A stretch of 64,000 nt of DNA from Larix kaempferi (GCA_027924585.1 BSBM01000007.1:13669501-13733500), one strand, 5' to 3'. Shown: positions 35,323 through 48,500, counted from the first letter of the stretch. Translations and numbers: made by a program. Notes: generated by a model not told the origin, from the sequence alone.

Positions 35323-35580
35323 TTCTGGTAGTACCCATAATTTCATTCACTATAAGTTAGCAAAAGTTCTCAATTGCTTTGTATATCTAGCACCAAAGTT
35401 TCAAGTAATGATTGCAGATGGAGGAACTATCAATTGCTCAGGGAAATGCCGTAGTATCAATCTTACTATGGGGGAATATGTATTAAATAGTCCAATGATT
35501 GCTATTCCAATGGGTGGTGTTGATGTTGTTTTAGGAGTTCAATGGTTGCAATCATTGGGAATTATGGCTTTTAATTTTTA
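35219..35580 (+). pseudogene. Chromovirus aspartic protease
   Basis: Overlaps the end of the gag frame, in a shifted frame. AAVLIDSGSTHNFIHYKLAK carries an intact D-S-G triad and MGGVDVVLGVQWLQSLGIM the C-terminal ILG-like motif. TAG at 35579 (VMAFNF-stop) separates it from the RT linker. It would process the polyprotein. Confidence 0.8.
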
Positions 35581-35789
35581 GAAGTTTTTCATGAAATTTT
35601 TATGGGAAGGAAAGGAATACGAGTTAAAATGTATCACAGGGAAACCAAGCAACATGATAAGATCTAATGGTATGACAAAATTGATGAAAAAGGGAAATCA
35701 AGGTGTAATTGCACAATTATGCTCATTAGATGAAGCCTCTTATTTCCCCAGATCTCCAAATGGTCATTAATACGCATTCCAAGGTATTT

Positions 35790-36612
35790 GAAGATATTCC
35801 AAAAGGTCTTCTACCTGTTCGAGATTTTGATCATGCTATTCACTAAATTCCAGGAAGTGTTCCTCCTAACATCAGACCTTACAGATACCCTATGTACAGA
35901 AGAGTGAAATTGAGCGTATGGTTGAAGAAATGTTAGAGGCTGGAATAATTAGGCATAACCAAAGTTCTTACTCTGCACTAGTGGTAATGGTACACAAGTC
36001 AGATGGATCATGGCGTATGTGTCCTAATTATAGAGAGATCATCAAGATCACCATTAAATATAAGTTTCCCATTCATGTCATTCATTAATTGTTAGATGAA
36101 TTACATGGAGCAATTTTCTTCACAAAGTTAATCTTCGTTCTCGGTATCATCATATTAGAATGAAGGATGAATAAATCCCAAAAACAACATTCAGAACTCA
36201 TGAAGGTCATTATGAATTTATGGTCATGCCATTTAGTCTCACGAATGCGCCTTCCACATTTCAAGGTTTGATGAATTCCATTTTCAAGCCTTTTCTTATA
36301 AAATTTGTGCTAATATTCTTTGATGATATACTAATCTATAGCAAGTCTTGGGAAGAACATGTTCAACATGTTGGCAGGGTACTACAACTACTAAAGGAGC
36401 AACAACTATATGCAAAACCTTCCAAATGTTTATTGGGGGTGAAGGAGGTAAAGTATTTGGGTCATATCGTATCTCATGAAGGTGTCAAGGTAGACCCTAA
36501 CAAAATTAAAGCCATGATAGATTGGTTGATTCCCAAAACCCTGGATATTCTTCGAGGATTCTTAGGTCTGACAGGGTACAATGCAAGTTTGTTCGAAACT
36601 ATGGAAGAATAG
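35790..36612 (+). pseudogene. Chromovirus reverse transcriptase
   Basis: The fragment FDHAIH-stop-IPGSVPPNIRPYRYP precedes a frameshift near 35890, then MVEEMLEAGIIRHNQSSYSA, SDGSWRMCPNYREI and HVIH-stop-LLDELHGA. [17 protein letters not shown] and the active site [15 protein letters not shown] (~36310-36355) are intact in 36220-36612. A frameshift at ~36590 leads on to RNase H. Confidence 0.8.
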
Positions 36613-37306
36613 CAACGCCTCTAACAACATTATTGAAGAAAGATGTGTTTTCTTGGACTCCAGAGGCCACTCAAGCTTTTGAAATACTTAAACAGGCAAT
36701 GTGCAAAGCTCATGTTCTGGCCACACTAAACTCACAAAAACCTTTATTATGGAATGTAATGCTTCAGGAAATGGCATTGGCGTTGTTAAAATGCAAGAAG
36801 GACACCCACTTGCTTTCACAAGTCATCCAATCAAGGGAAAGAACTTACAGAAGCCCATTTATGAGAAGGAAATGTTGGCAATACTACATGCTCTTAAGAA
36901 ATGGAGTCCTTACCTAATGGGTAGGCACTTCAAGGTCAAAACATATCATGATAGTCTTAAATACTTCCTGGAACATAGACTATGTTCGGAAGAGCAACAA
37001 AAATTGGCAACCAAGATGTTGGGATATGACTTTGAAATCATCTATCGAAAAGGGAAACATAATGTGGTGGCATATGCTCTCTCTAGAAAAAATGAAGATG
37101 TTGGGGCATTACTTTGTATAATTTCCATTCTACAACCAGATTGGGTAGTAGCAACAAGGGAAGAATGGAAAAATGACCTATCTGTGTGGACGCTCATTCA
37201 AAAGCTACAGAACAATCCCAGTGTATCAGATACTTTTGTGTGGAAAAATGATTCACTATGGTATAAGGATCGCTTATATTTATGCAAAAACTCCCAACTC
37301 AAATAA
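36612..37306 (+). pseudogene. Chromovirus RNase H
   Basis: After the connection [14 protein letters not shown] (frame 1) a shift joins [24 protein letters not shown], where the first Asp is Asn, then [17 protein letters not shown] (Glu present), KTYHDSLKYFLEHR (Asp present) and YRKGKHNVVAYALSRK, where the usual AD is AY. TAA at 37304. Two catalytic changes make it inactive. Confidence 0.75.
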
Positions 37307-38542
37307 ATGGTCATCTCAGAATTACACACATCTCCTATAGGTGGGAACTCCAGATTCTTAAAAAATTACCATAGGGTCAAGAAGGAATTTTTTTGGGGAG
37401 GTCTTAAATCCAACGTTCAAAGGTTCGTGGTTGAATGTTTGGTTTTCCAACAAAATAAGGGTGAAATAGTTAAGACCCCATGACTTCTACCACCATTAGA
37501 CACACCTTGCCAGCGCTGGGAGGAAGTCTCCATGGATTTTATCACATGTCTACCCAAGTTAGAAGGAAAGAATGTTATTTTGGTGGTTGTTGATAGACTC
37601 ACGAAGTATGCACATTTTTGTGCACTCTCTCAACCCTTTAATGCAAATACAGTAGCTGTAGGCTTTATGGAAATTGTTCAGAAGTTACATGGAAGTACAA
37701 AGATTATTGTAAGTGATAGAGATTCAATTTTCACTGGAAAATTTTGGACTGAATTATTTTCTTGTTTGCGTACATAATTGGCTCACAGTTGATCTTATCA
37801 CCCTCAATTTGATGGGCAAACTGAGATAGTGAACAAGTGTTTGGAAGGCTATCTTCCTTGCTTTGAATCTGATAAAAAAACACAGTGGGTGAAATGGTTG
37901 TCTTTGGCAGAATGGTGGTAAAATACTTCCTTCCATGCATCATAAAAAATGTCTCCATTTATGGCACTTTATGGGTACCAACCTCCATCAATCACATCTT
38001 CCTTAAAAGGAAAATCTGAAGTTCAAGTCCTCAAAGATCACATAGAGCACCAACAAGAAGTTCTCCAGATACTTAAGGACAACCTGACTATGTCAAAAAA
38101 CAGGATGAAACAACAAGCGGATCAACATCGCAGTGAAAGGAGTTTCGAAGAAGGGGATTGGGTATTTTTGAGGCTACAACCTTACAAGCAGATGTCTCTC
38201 AAGCAACTAAATCAAGACAATAAATTAGCACCCAAGTATTATTGTCCTTATAAAGTGTTGCCGAAGATTGGTAGTATGGATTACAAATTGGAGCTCCCTT
38301 CATCTTCAAGAGTATATCTAGTTTTCCATGTTTCTTGCTTAAAGAAGGTAATAGGAGATAAGATCCCAATTCAAATAATCTTGTCGGAGCTCGATGAAGA
38401 AGGAAAATTCATGTTGGAACCTGAACAAAACACTGCAAAGAGGACCAAACAGCTACGAAATCAGGCTATTACTGAGTACCTCATCAAGTGGAAGAACTTA
38501 CCATTTGAAGATTCGACATGGGAAGATGAGTCCTTCATATAG
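37307..38542 (+). pseudogene. Chromovirus integrase with C-terminal chromodomain
   Basis: HHCC remnant (GGNSRFLKNYHRV...VVECLVFQQNK, second Cys pair damaged). Core: MDFITCLP (D1, ~37530), IIVSDRDSIFTG (D2), YHPQFDGQTEIVNKCL (E, ~37800) with stops at 37775 and beyond. MSPFMALYGYQPP and the GPY/F-like KVLPKIGSMDYKLELP follow in 37949-38542. The chromodomain is AITEYLIKWKNLPFEDSTWE, with aromatic positions Y, W and W typical of histone-binding chromodomains. TAG 38540 precedes RHPLLIKN. Confidence 0.8.
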
Positions 38543-39600
38543 AGGCATCCACTACTAATCAAGAATTGAGGACAACACTTGTCTGAAGGGGAGGGGCATG
38601 TTAAGCCCTAAATGTGGGCACATTTTCCCCTATATTGTGGTGCATTACATTAGTTTTGATGTCGGCTTTGGTCCATTAGTTGTAATTGTCATTAGTATGG
38701 TTATATTGTTACGTCTACTTGGGTTAGTTAGTTGGAATTGTACCCCTTAGTCTCTTATATATAGGAAGGTGACCTTTTCATTTGGAGTATATTATCTTGT
38801 CTTGTCTTGTCTTGTGTAGTTAGTACATTGTATAAGGAGGTTGCCCCCTCGAAGAGGCTTGTTATTCATCTATTTTCTTCATTAAAGTCGTGGAGTACTC
38901 TTTCTAATCTATTTCTTATCTTTTCATGCTCTTTTTGTAAATTCGTTGCATAACATTAGGATGTCTTGTCGTCATCCAAATCATAAAAATCGATATGACC
39001 AATGACAACGTCAAGAGGAACATAAACAAATGAGATGTGATTTCAAAACAGAATGGGGACAAGTCAAGAAACTCAGTGGAAGCAGAAAATGATAAGTTAT
39101 ATCTGAACAATCAAGCAACAAATAGTTCCATTGAAGGTATATCTCGGATGGCCCACTTCACAAATGACGCAACAATTTCACTCAATGTTTAAAAGAACGT
39201 ATCGTCTCTTGTCGTCAAGTGTTGCAGTTACCAACACAGAAGATCACGAGAAAGCGTCATGAGCAAGAACAAGGATAAAAGTCTTCCATAATCATGCTTT
39301 GAGGACAAAGCATCTCTAAGAGGAGGGCAATGTTGTGAATATAAAATATGGAAATACTAATAAATACTAATTAAATTGTTAATTAATACTAAATAAAAAT
39401 AGTAATAACTATTAAAAGTTGCAACTCTTTACAAAGAGTTATTATGTGCCCTTTAAGCATTATATAGGCGAGCTCTCCTATTTGTAATCATATCATACCT
39501 CTTATTCATTTTATACATTTTATTATATATTTATCCTTTATGGATTATTTATCATATTTACATTGGAAGTTTCCTTGTGTAACGAACTTTTTTCATTTCA

Positions 39601-41305
39601 TAATGTTTAACCAGAAGAGAACGCATTCCCAACCTCACAACTGTTTTGATTACTTGTTTAAATTATTTATGTATATGTATTATAAAATGTATATTTATAA
39701 TATATTGTATGGTTATATGCATTTGAGTGTATGGAACAATATAGGTATATATGGAGTGTATAGTGTGTACATGGTGTATGCAATATTGAGTATATACTAT
39801 AAGTATAAGTGTGCACATATGTAATATAGTAAGCATATAATATATATATATTTGATGATATATATGGATATGATATGATATCATATATGTTTTATAGTAT
39901 TAGGAAGTGTACATTGGTATGTATGCAGTATATGTATATTATACTGTAATTAAAAGTGATGATGTAAGTATATGTAATCAGAGTAGTGAGTTGTGTATAT
40001 ATTGTATCATATGATATGGGTATATAGGAGTGATATAAGATAGAATTACTTGCATGTATATATATGATTATGTTATATGTATGGTATGAGTATCGTGTAA
40101 CTAAGTAATTATCTTAATGTATAATATTAGAAGTTTTGGTGGTAGGAAGTTTGGTTATAGGATGCGAGTATGTATTTTACCTTGGTTGGTAGTATAAGTA
40201 ATGTAATGAGGATTAGATGGGGTTGCTATCGAAGTATGTATAGTATTGCTATTAATGTAGTATGTATGCAGGCGAGACATAAGATTATGTATGTATCGAG
40301 TGTTTATGTAAGTGCGATATTGGTAGTGTTTGTGTGATGTTATTGGTTGTATATATGTATTATTAATATATATAAGATATTATGATAATGGTATGGTGTG
40401 ATTTAAGGAGGAACTTTTCAATGTATATAGTATCGGATGTGATGAAGATTAGACTTGGTTGTATCTGGTTGCTCTCAGTAGTTATGATTGATGTATTCAG
40501 ATTGATGTACTTTGGTCGATATATTTTGATCGATGTATTCTGATTGATGTACTCTGGTCGATGTATTTTGATCGACGTATTCTGATCGATGTATTCTGAT
40601 TGATGTATTATGATTGATGTATTCCAATTTATGTATTATGATTGATGTAGTCTAACTGATGTATTTTGGTTGATGTATTCTAGTTTATGTATTATGAGTG
40701 ATGTATTACGATTGATGTTTGTATGGTCAGTTGATGCATGTATGGTTGTCATTGGATGATATTAGTGTATGATTGATATATGATCAATATATGATTGATA
40801 TATGGTTGAGGTATTAAAAATTGATGTATTATGGGCCTACGCTTGTATGGATGATGTATGCATGACGGATGATGTATATTGGTTGATATTGATTGCTATT
40901 AGTTAATATATAATGTCTTTTGACTGTACTCTAAAGAAGACTCATGTTGGGTGTTGAGATGAAAAGTAGTATGTTTAACTACTAGTTGTTATGGCCTTTT
41001 GATTTAGTTAGATTGGAACGGTTGCATATAAGTTGCTTTGCATGTTCCATTAAAGTGCATAAAGAGTTCATGTGACCTTTGTGACCCTTGTTGAAAGGTA
41101 TCCTGGTAGTATCTTGGTGGTATTTCGTATATCTTTATTGAAAAGTATGTACTAGTCCTGTAAATGATTAGAATGGGATTCATGTATCTTTGGTTGAAGA
41201 TGTATTTCGTCTTGAGAAAGTATATGATAGATACTAACCATATGATTGAATTGGAATGTGATTCATGTAACTTTGTTGAAGAAGTATTTCACGTACATCT
41301 TGTTG

Positions 41306-41340
<35 letters not shown>

Positions 41341-42221
41341 TAATCATGTGAATGATGATTATGTGATTCAGGTGAGCACTGGGAGGGGGGGAATTGGTGG
41401 GTGTGAGCACTAGGAGGGGGAAAACTAGTATCGGTGATCACCAAGAGGGGGAAAATTGGTTGTGTGGCCCGAGTTTCCTGTGATGGAAATGTATTATGCT
41501 TTCTCAATATGTATGGCCCAAGTTTCCTACGAGGGAAAGTAAATGGTGAAGGAATACTTGAGAGCTGAACTCTTTCCTATGGCAACCTTGTGAAAGAAAA
41601 GAGATATGCAAGCAGATAAGTATCCTTGTGATATGAATGTCTTTGTGATATTTGTTTGAAAGTATCTTTGTGATATGAATTTTTTGTGATTTTTGTTGAA
41701 GACGTATCTATATTTTATGTACCTTTGTATATACGAATGTATTTCCTATGGTTTATTGGAATTTATTTAATGTATCATGAAGATGTATTTTATGTATCTT
41801 GTATCTTTATACTCGATGGCTAATCATGTGGTTGATTGATTGAAATATGATTCAAGTGGATGTATTATGTTGAAAGATTGAAGGCCTTGTAATGATGTTT
41901 GAATACCCTGTAATGGGGATGGAAGATTGACCCTTGCTTCTACACTGGGAACCACTCTGCCAGTCCAGGTTGTCGCACGAGAAGCCTGGGAATGGGATGG
42001 TGATATTCCGAGGAATTGGAAGGGTGAAGGGATGATGATATCCTGAGCGACTAGCGAGGTGAAGGAAGTCACATCCCATAGATTGTGGATATGGACAGAA
42101 AAGAAAGTGGTAGTGGGAAGTATTGTGGTTTCTCGAAAGAGGAGTTCCGAGATTTGCAATGATAAAGGCATGCGTGAAGTCATGTATGAGTAAGTATGCA
42201 TCAAGGATGATGCATTGTTTT
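39601..42221 (+). other. LARD interior, AT-rich, no genes
   Basis: 39660-40080 is dominated by TATATG/GTATAT words; 41309-41336 is a TA microsatellite. At 41370-41470 GGTGAGCACTGGGAGGGGG-like motifs repeat three times. No coding potential seen on either strand. Confidence 0.6.
40484..40835. repeat. Degenerate ~16-bp minisatellite
   Basis: About 20 variants of GATTGATGTATTCTGA and GATCGATGTATT(A/T)TG in head-to-tail order within the LARD interior. Confidence 0.8.
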
Positions 42222-42234
42222 AAGGGGGAGGGGA
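42222..42234 (+). promoter_or_regulatory. LARD polypurine tract
   Basis: AAGGGGGAGGGGA directly before TGTAATATCC of the 3' LTR. Confidence 0.8.
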
Positions 42235-44732
42235 TGTAATATCCTGACAGGTAAACCCCGAACATATGTGAACTTGTCATTTATTTTTATGGTGGCACTA
42301 GGTGCCTGGACCATGGACCATTAATAAGATTATTATTTATGATGTTATTATGTTGTTATTATTATTATTATTATTGCATATAACTAAATAATGGCTCAAC
42401 ATGGACAACAACGTTGTTGGGGGGTCTTGGATTCCACATGTGAAGGGGTTGGGGTTAGGAGATGTTTCTCTCCCTAACAACACTCTAGCCTTCCTAATTT
42501 TGATGTTATTGGACCATGGTGGTCCTACTATGCTTAATTAATGATTTGCATGCATTATTGTTCCCTCACTTGAGAGAATATTCCTTATATGGATAATAGT
42601 GGGTCCCACTTTCACTGCACTCTTGTCTTGTGCGCCTATTTGGTTAATTTGAAGTTATCTTTAGTCAATTTGAGTAATTTTCAGTTAAATTGAGTTAATA
42701 TCAGCTAATTTTAGTTAAATTGAGCTAAATTGAGTTACTGTTAATTAATATTGAGTTAATTTCATTTAAATTGAGTTAATGTTAGTTAATTTCAGTTAAA
42801 TTGAGTTAAATTAATTTTTCAGTTAATATTGAGTTAATCGGATAAATTCGGGTTATCCTTAGTTAATTTGAGTATTTTTGGGTCAATTTTAATTATCTTG
42901 GGTGCATGGAGGTGTTTTTAAGGAAATTCGAGTCAATATGTGTAATTCAAGTTGCCTTCATGAATGGGGAGTAATTAAAGGGTAATTCAGAGTTAGTTAT
43001 TGTGAGTTTGAGTTAGTGTTGATAAATTCGAGTCATCCAGTGACTGGGAGTGTTATTGCCAGTGGTTTAGAGTTAGGCTTAGTGGATTAAAGTTACTATG
43101 TTGAGAAATTGAATGGATCAGTCAGTGGTTTCGAGGAGCACTCAGTGATTGAGAGTTTTTTCTTAGTAGTCTGTAGTCAATCTCTTGGAGGAAATTCAAA
43201 TTGGTCTAGAAGGATTCAAATTGCTCAGGAGGTCATTCATTATTTCATTGTTTAATTTGTTGAGGAATGCAGAGGCTTGCTCTGACAAGAATGTGAATGC
43301 CAAAGGAGAGTTTGGCATGATACTGTGCACACATTTTTACACCAATTGTCTTGCAGGGAATGGTGATCCCGTGAGGAGAATTCTTGATTATTCATTCCTT
43401 CATTCATTGAGGGAAGGGAGTTGTTTATGCCATGATTGCTAAGAGTTGGGTAAGCTTGTGAGCTTGGGATCCCATGTATGCTCTGCTTTGTGTGTGAACC
43501 GTTTCCTTGGAGCACAGGGATATTGGTCGTGTTTGGAGTAAGCCTGATCAACTCTGGTATAGTTCCTCTATATCCATCACTTGTCTCTGTCCTGATCCTG
43601 CACATAAATCCTGATGGTGAATGGCAATGTCCTGAGGGACCTAGGAGGTGAAGGGATTACCATTTCACCTGATAGTGGGGTGGAGGAGTAAGTAGGTGGT
43701 GAGGGATTGAGTTGTGGCTTCTCAAACTGATATTTGATTGAGTACGATGTATTTCAGTGGTGTATACCGCTTGTCTCTATCCTGATCCTGCACATAAATT
43801 CTGATGGTGAATGGTGATGTCTTGAGGGACCTAGGAGGTGAAGGGATTAGCATTTCACCTGGTAGTGGGGTGGAGGAGAAAGTGGGTAGAGAGGGGGAAA
43901 ACCCCATGGAATAAATTCATGTGGTTGTGTCTCTCAGGTTGTGGACCTAAGTTTTATCCTTACAGATTGAGTTAGAAGAGACCTTCTCATGTGAATTCTA
44001 AGACCTCAACTCAGGGGTGACTTGCACAAGTGGTTTTTCCTGACAATGTCTATGGCTGGGACGAAAGTTGTTCGGTTGATGCTAGTTGCGCCCCTATAAA
44101 AGATAAGTAATTATGCCATTTATACTCTTTATGTATGTTGTTGTACATGTGCCCATGGAGGTTGATATATCTCTGCCATTACATTTTTTTAAATTGTATA
44201 TATGCTCGTGGTGAATGGCTAACTATATGTGGATAAATTGGCAGCTCACAAGCAGGTATGTTGATGTGTTAGACTAGATGTTAGTAGCTAGTTTGATTAT
44301 GGAGTTTTATGATTATTAGGAGGTCTGATTTATGGCAGTCCATATGGTCGTGTATGGCTGTTATAGATCAAACCATCCATGGGATTTATGGTTGTCAGTT
44401 AATGAGGAAAAATATGATCTAAAGTAGTGTTATAAATACGTTATTTGAGGTAGAGTAGACTGTTGATTTAATGGATGTTTTAGGAGGCTATTTGCTTATG
44501 TATTATGAACATGTATGAGTCTGATATTTGGAAAATCCATATGGTCGTACTGTATTAGGTCCCACATGGGTTTATGCACTGATAATTTCATGTAATAAAT
44601 CTGATATGCAATATAAATATGCTTTAAGGAAAGATAGTAATGTTGATTTTACTGTGATGTTAGAAGCTAGTCTTTTGTGGAATTATGTTCATGGGATGGA
44701 TTGATATTTAGGGCAGACCATATGGTCGTGTA

Positions 44733-46020
44733 TGTTAAAGTTACAACATCACAAGTCATTCTCCAAGTCAATATTATGTGTCAAGATTGAGCCTCATGTG
44801 TTGAGGTAGTGCCTTATAGAATCCTGAGTTGGACTCCAGAAACCTGGAGAAGAATATTAAGTTGGACTCAATAATGAATAAGCTTCATATGTTGAGGTAA
44901 GTGTTTGTATGTCAAAGTGATGATGTTGTATAGTCTTGATTGTCAAGGCTAAGGTCTTGTGTGTCAAGACAGATAGTCATGTGTTGAGGTGGTGCCTCAT
45001 GTGTTGAGGTAATGCTTTGCATGTCGAAGCAAGTATGGTGTGTGATGTAATACTAACCACGGTTGAGCTATTAAGTCTCCTATAGAGGTTGGCCACCTCT
45101 AGAGTGAATTACTTTAGCATATGACCACTTGGAACGATAGTAGAACAAGATGATCATATCATTGGGAAAATCTACATAATATATTTGATATGATAATTAA
45201 TTAAGCTGACACAAGTGGACCATGCAGATAAGACAAGAGATAACGATAATATGTGATAAGATAAGAGAGAATTCGATTTGCACACTTTAGTGATGATAAA
45301 GACTTTAGTTAAATAAAGAGAACTCGAATTGTTAAACTCCAGTGATATTAACAAATAAGACTTCAGTGAATTAAAGGAGAACTCGAATTGATCACTTAGT
45401 GATGTTAACAAAAAAGACTTCAGTTAAAAGAGTTAACTAAGTGATAACAACGAAGATCTAGTTAACTAAGTGTTTGCATGATGACACTTGAGTTGCGACA
45501 CTTGCATGACGACACTTGAGTTAAAGTAAAAGACGACACTTGAGTTAAACTAAAAGATGACACTTGAGTTACGACACTTGCATGATGACACTTAAGTTAT
45601 CCACCTAACTAAGTGGTCTATCATCAAGATGGATGGAGAGTTCATCCTGAAGTCAAAAGATAAAAATAGAAGCCGAAGCATGAGAAGAATATATATATAT
45701 ACAGGATTGATGCAATTCAATGTGAAGCAATTTTTCTTCTTCCTTGAAGGCAAGGCACTTATATCTGTGCAGGATATTATTCAGAGTCTCTCTTCTTTAT
45801 CTTTCTCTTGCTATGCAATTGCATAGGGGGTGTTTGATGTAAAATACATTATCTGCTATCTATCAATATACTAAGGAAGGTTTTGTTGGGGTTTTCTCCC
45901 TCAATTCATAAAGGGTTTCCCCAAGGTAAATTCATGTGTCAAAGGTGATTTCTCATGTGTATCATTGTTATTTGTTTTCAAGTACTATTGCATTTACAAA
46001 CTAAAGATAAAAAATTAACA
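44733..46020 (+). repeat. Copia 5' LTR with hairpin-rich U3
   Basis: At 44780-45030 short hairpins share a five-base loop ending in TGT: CCTCA-TGTGT-TGAGG (twice), GTCTTG-TGTGT-CAAGAC (44954-44970), CTTTG-TATGT-CAAAG, CTTG-ATTGT-CAAG, GCTTTG-CATGT-CGAAGC. Further on, ACGACACTTGAGTTA is repeated (45485-45600). TATA-type run ATATATATATAC near 45690-45702. Confidence 0.8.
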
Positions 46021-46110
46021 TTGTATCATAGCTCAGGGCGTGAAAGAGCTAAGTTTAGCAATCAAGTTGAGCCTATGTAGATCTTGAGTGTGCACACTAC
46101 TTGAAGTATT

Positions 46111-46890
46111 ATGGATTCAATCTCAATAAGATCGGAAGACCATCTTGAAGGAACTTCGAACTTCAATACTTGGAAGGCCAAGATCCTGAATATCCTGGAA
46201 GAGCATGATTTGGATGGATATTTATCCAATGTTATTGAAGAACCTACTTCTAATGCAAGGCGCATTACCTTCAAGAAGAATCAAGCCAAAGCAGAGAGGA
46301 TTATTTATGATTTTGTGAAAGACAACTTGATTCCTGTGATTACTCTATTGAAGACCGCAAAGGAATACTTCAACACTTTGAAAAATATTTATGAGAAGAA
46401 GGCGCCCAGTCAAAAGAGAGAATTGGAGAACAAGCTTCGAAACCTGAAGATGGAAAAGGACAAAGTTGCAGCTTCCTTCTTCACTAAGATCTCTCAAGTA
46501 AGAGATCAATTCATGAGCATTGGTGTGAGGGTCGATGATGATCTCATATAGACCGTTGTTGATGGTATTCCAACTTCATGGGAAACATTCTTGGCTGCAG
46601 TAAATGGTCGAGAAGTACAACCTAACTTCAAGAGACCGTGGCATGATTGCCTACAAGAAGAAGGGCGAATCCAGAGAAAGTATACTGCCTCTAAAGAAGA
46701 GAACCTCGGTCATCCGACATGAATGAAAAGAGGTAAGAAATCTCACAAGAAATTCTCTCATCAAAAGGAATGATTTCAAGAACTTTGATAAGTCTAAAGT
46801 TAAATGTTTCAATTGCAATTATAAGGGTCATTATGGAAGAGAATGTCGTGCAAAGCAAAGAGGAAAGTTCAAGGGTAGGTTTCATGCTTC
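46111..46890 (+). pseudogene. gag: Copia gag with zinc knuckle
   Basis: ATG 46111 opens a copia-type gag: MDSISIRSEDHLEGTSNFNT, WKAKILNILEEHDLDGYL, KNIYEKKAPSQKRELENKL, MEKDKVAASFFTKISQVRD. TAG at 46549 breaks it, then TVVDGIPTSWETF continues in the same frame. The knuckle CFNCNYKGHYGREC (~46804-46845) is a perfect CX2CX4HX4C but lies in another frame, so at least one indel separates them. Confidence 0.8.
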
Positions 46891-46959
46891 TATTGCTACA
46901 GAAGATGAACCTACAAGAAAGAATTATTTCGATGATCAGGAGACAAGGAAGGAGTACTA

Positions 46960-47390
46960 TCTTGTCTCAACCATATCTGGATCTATTACCACTAGTGCTG
47001 AGACATGGCTAGTGGATAGTGGTGCATCTAAACACATGATTGGATATCGGAGCACTATCAAATATCTGAAGGAAAATAAGTTCTCCTGTTAGGTGGAGCT
47101 TGGAGATAATACCACCTATTCGATCAAGGAGTTGGATCCAATTTTTTTTTCATTTGGATTCAGGAGATATATTGAATGTCGATGAAATCTTGTTTGTTCC
47201 TGGATTGAAGAAGAACCTCTTGTCTGTTTTGGTTCTAGAAGATAAAGGATTCAGAGTAATCTTTATGGACAATAAAGCGCTCATGTGGCCTAAGCATGCA
47301 GACTTGAACTCTGCATATGTAATTGGAATTATAGAGGGATGTATCTAGAAAGTTTCTAGAAAGCTCATTCAATCCATGATCCATGACACT
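46960..47390 (+). pseudogene. Copia protease
   Basis: TWLVDSGASKHMIGYR (~47005-47050) with intact D-S-G. A stop near 47090 and a frameshift before VDEILFVPGLKKNLLSVLVL (47100-47348), which is the usual C-terminal part of copia protease. Confidence 0.75.
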
Positions 47391-48500
47391 GTTAGTTCAT
47401 GTGAACTATGGCATAGGAGGCTTGGTCATCTTCATTTCAAAGCGCTACCTAGATTGCAGAAGATGGTAAAAGGTATGCATGTGTTTAAATCTGAATATGA
47501 TAGTGTTTGTAGAGGTTGCGCTCTTGGCAAGAACATCAAGAGGAGTTTTCCAAGTAGTACCAAAAGATCCAAACGAATCCTTGACTTGATTCATTCTGAT
47601 CTATTTGGTCCTATGCCAGTACCATCCTTGAGTGGTTATTTGGACTATGCGCTTTTCATAAATGACTTCTCTCACAGGTCTTGGATTTATTTTTTGAGGG
47701 CAAAGAGTGAAACTTTCAACAAGTTTCAAGAGTTTAAAGCACTGGTTGAGAATCATACTGGAAAGCACATTTGTGCTTTGAGATCTGATAATGGGGGAGA
47801 GTTCGAGTCTCATGAATTTGATGACTTCTATCGAGATGTGGGAATAAGAAGACAACTGACTATACCTTACAACCCCCAACAGAATGGAGTTTTTGAAAGA
47901 AATAACAAAACAATCTATGAGGCTTCAAAAACTATGATGTGTGATCAAGATTTGCATACCTCCTTATGGTAAGAAGACTCAAGCACTGTTGTTTATATAT
48001 AAAACAAAATTCCTCAAGCTATCCTGGGAGAAAAGACTTCTGAAGAGGTTTTCACTGGTGAAAAACCAGATGTTGGACACTTGAAGATTTTCAGTTATCC
48101 TGTCTACATTCATGTACAAAGAGAAGAGGACAAAGATGGAGCCATCCATAAAGAAATGAACATTTGTTAGATGTAGTGAATCCTTCAAAGCTTATAGAAT
48201 CTATGTTCTTGGACAAAGGGACTTTGAATTTGGCAGAGATGTAATGTTTCATGAAGAGGTTGCCTTCAAGTGCTCCAAAGAACTTCAGTGTGATTCAGAT
48301 ATGGAGGAGCATGATACTCCCACGATGGAGGATCTAGTTTCTAATTTTCCCCTTTCAGATGTTGAGAGGAAGAAGTCAGAAGAGCCTACATATCCACTTG
48401 ATCCCGAAGAGCCAGTAGAACTGATAGAAATATCTATTGATGAACCTCCTGCTAAGGGGAGATCTACATGGTTTCAAGACATTCCGCAAGAGGCATAAAA
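47376..48500 (+). pseudogene. Copia integrase and linker
   Basis: Zinc-binding part: ELWHRRLGHLHFKALPRL and CRGCALGKNIKRSFP. Core: HSDLFGPMP (D1), ALRSDNGGEFESHEFDDFY (D2), IPYNPQQNGVFERNNKTI (E). TAA at 47970 (LW-stop), then the C-terminal part with EVFTGEKPDVGHLKIF and an acidic linker MEEHDTPTMEDLVSNFPLSD (48244-48498). Confidence 0.8.

Larger units (their letters stand above)
33118..38955 (+). mobile_element. Ty3/gypsy chromovirus, full-length but broken
   Basis: LTRs 33118-33473 and 38599-38955 (TGTTAAGCCC...GCATAACA; about two dozen differences by eye, roughly 7%) each carry TATATATA boxes. Flanks tttgg/ttagg differ at one base. Primer site TGGTATTAGAGC at 33476, polypurine tract AAGGGGAGGGG at ~38587. 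Gene order gag, PR, RT, RH, INT and a C-terminal chromodomain define a chromovirus; the short LTRs and 5.8 kb size suggest the Reina type (inference). Confidence 0.85.
32541..39600 (+). mobile_element. TRIM-like miniature LTR retrotransposon carrying a nested chromovirus
   Basis: LTRs 32541-32808 (TGTTATGATAT...TTTCA) and 39331-39600 (TGTTGTGAATAT...TTTCA), ~270 bp, with TATA-like TTATATATGC near 32670. Primer site TGGTATCAGAGG at 32810, polypurine tract AAGAGGAGGGCAA at 39318-39330, flanks gaatg/taatg (one mismatch). Without the 5.8 kb nested element, its interior is only ~0.68 kb and noncoding, giving a ~1.2 kb element that must have been moved by another element's proteins. Confidence 0.8.
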
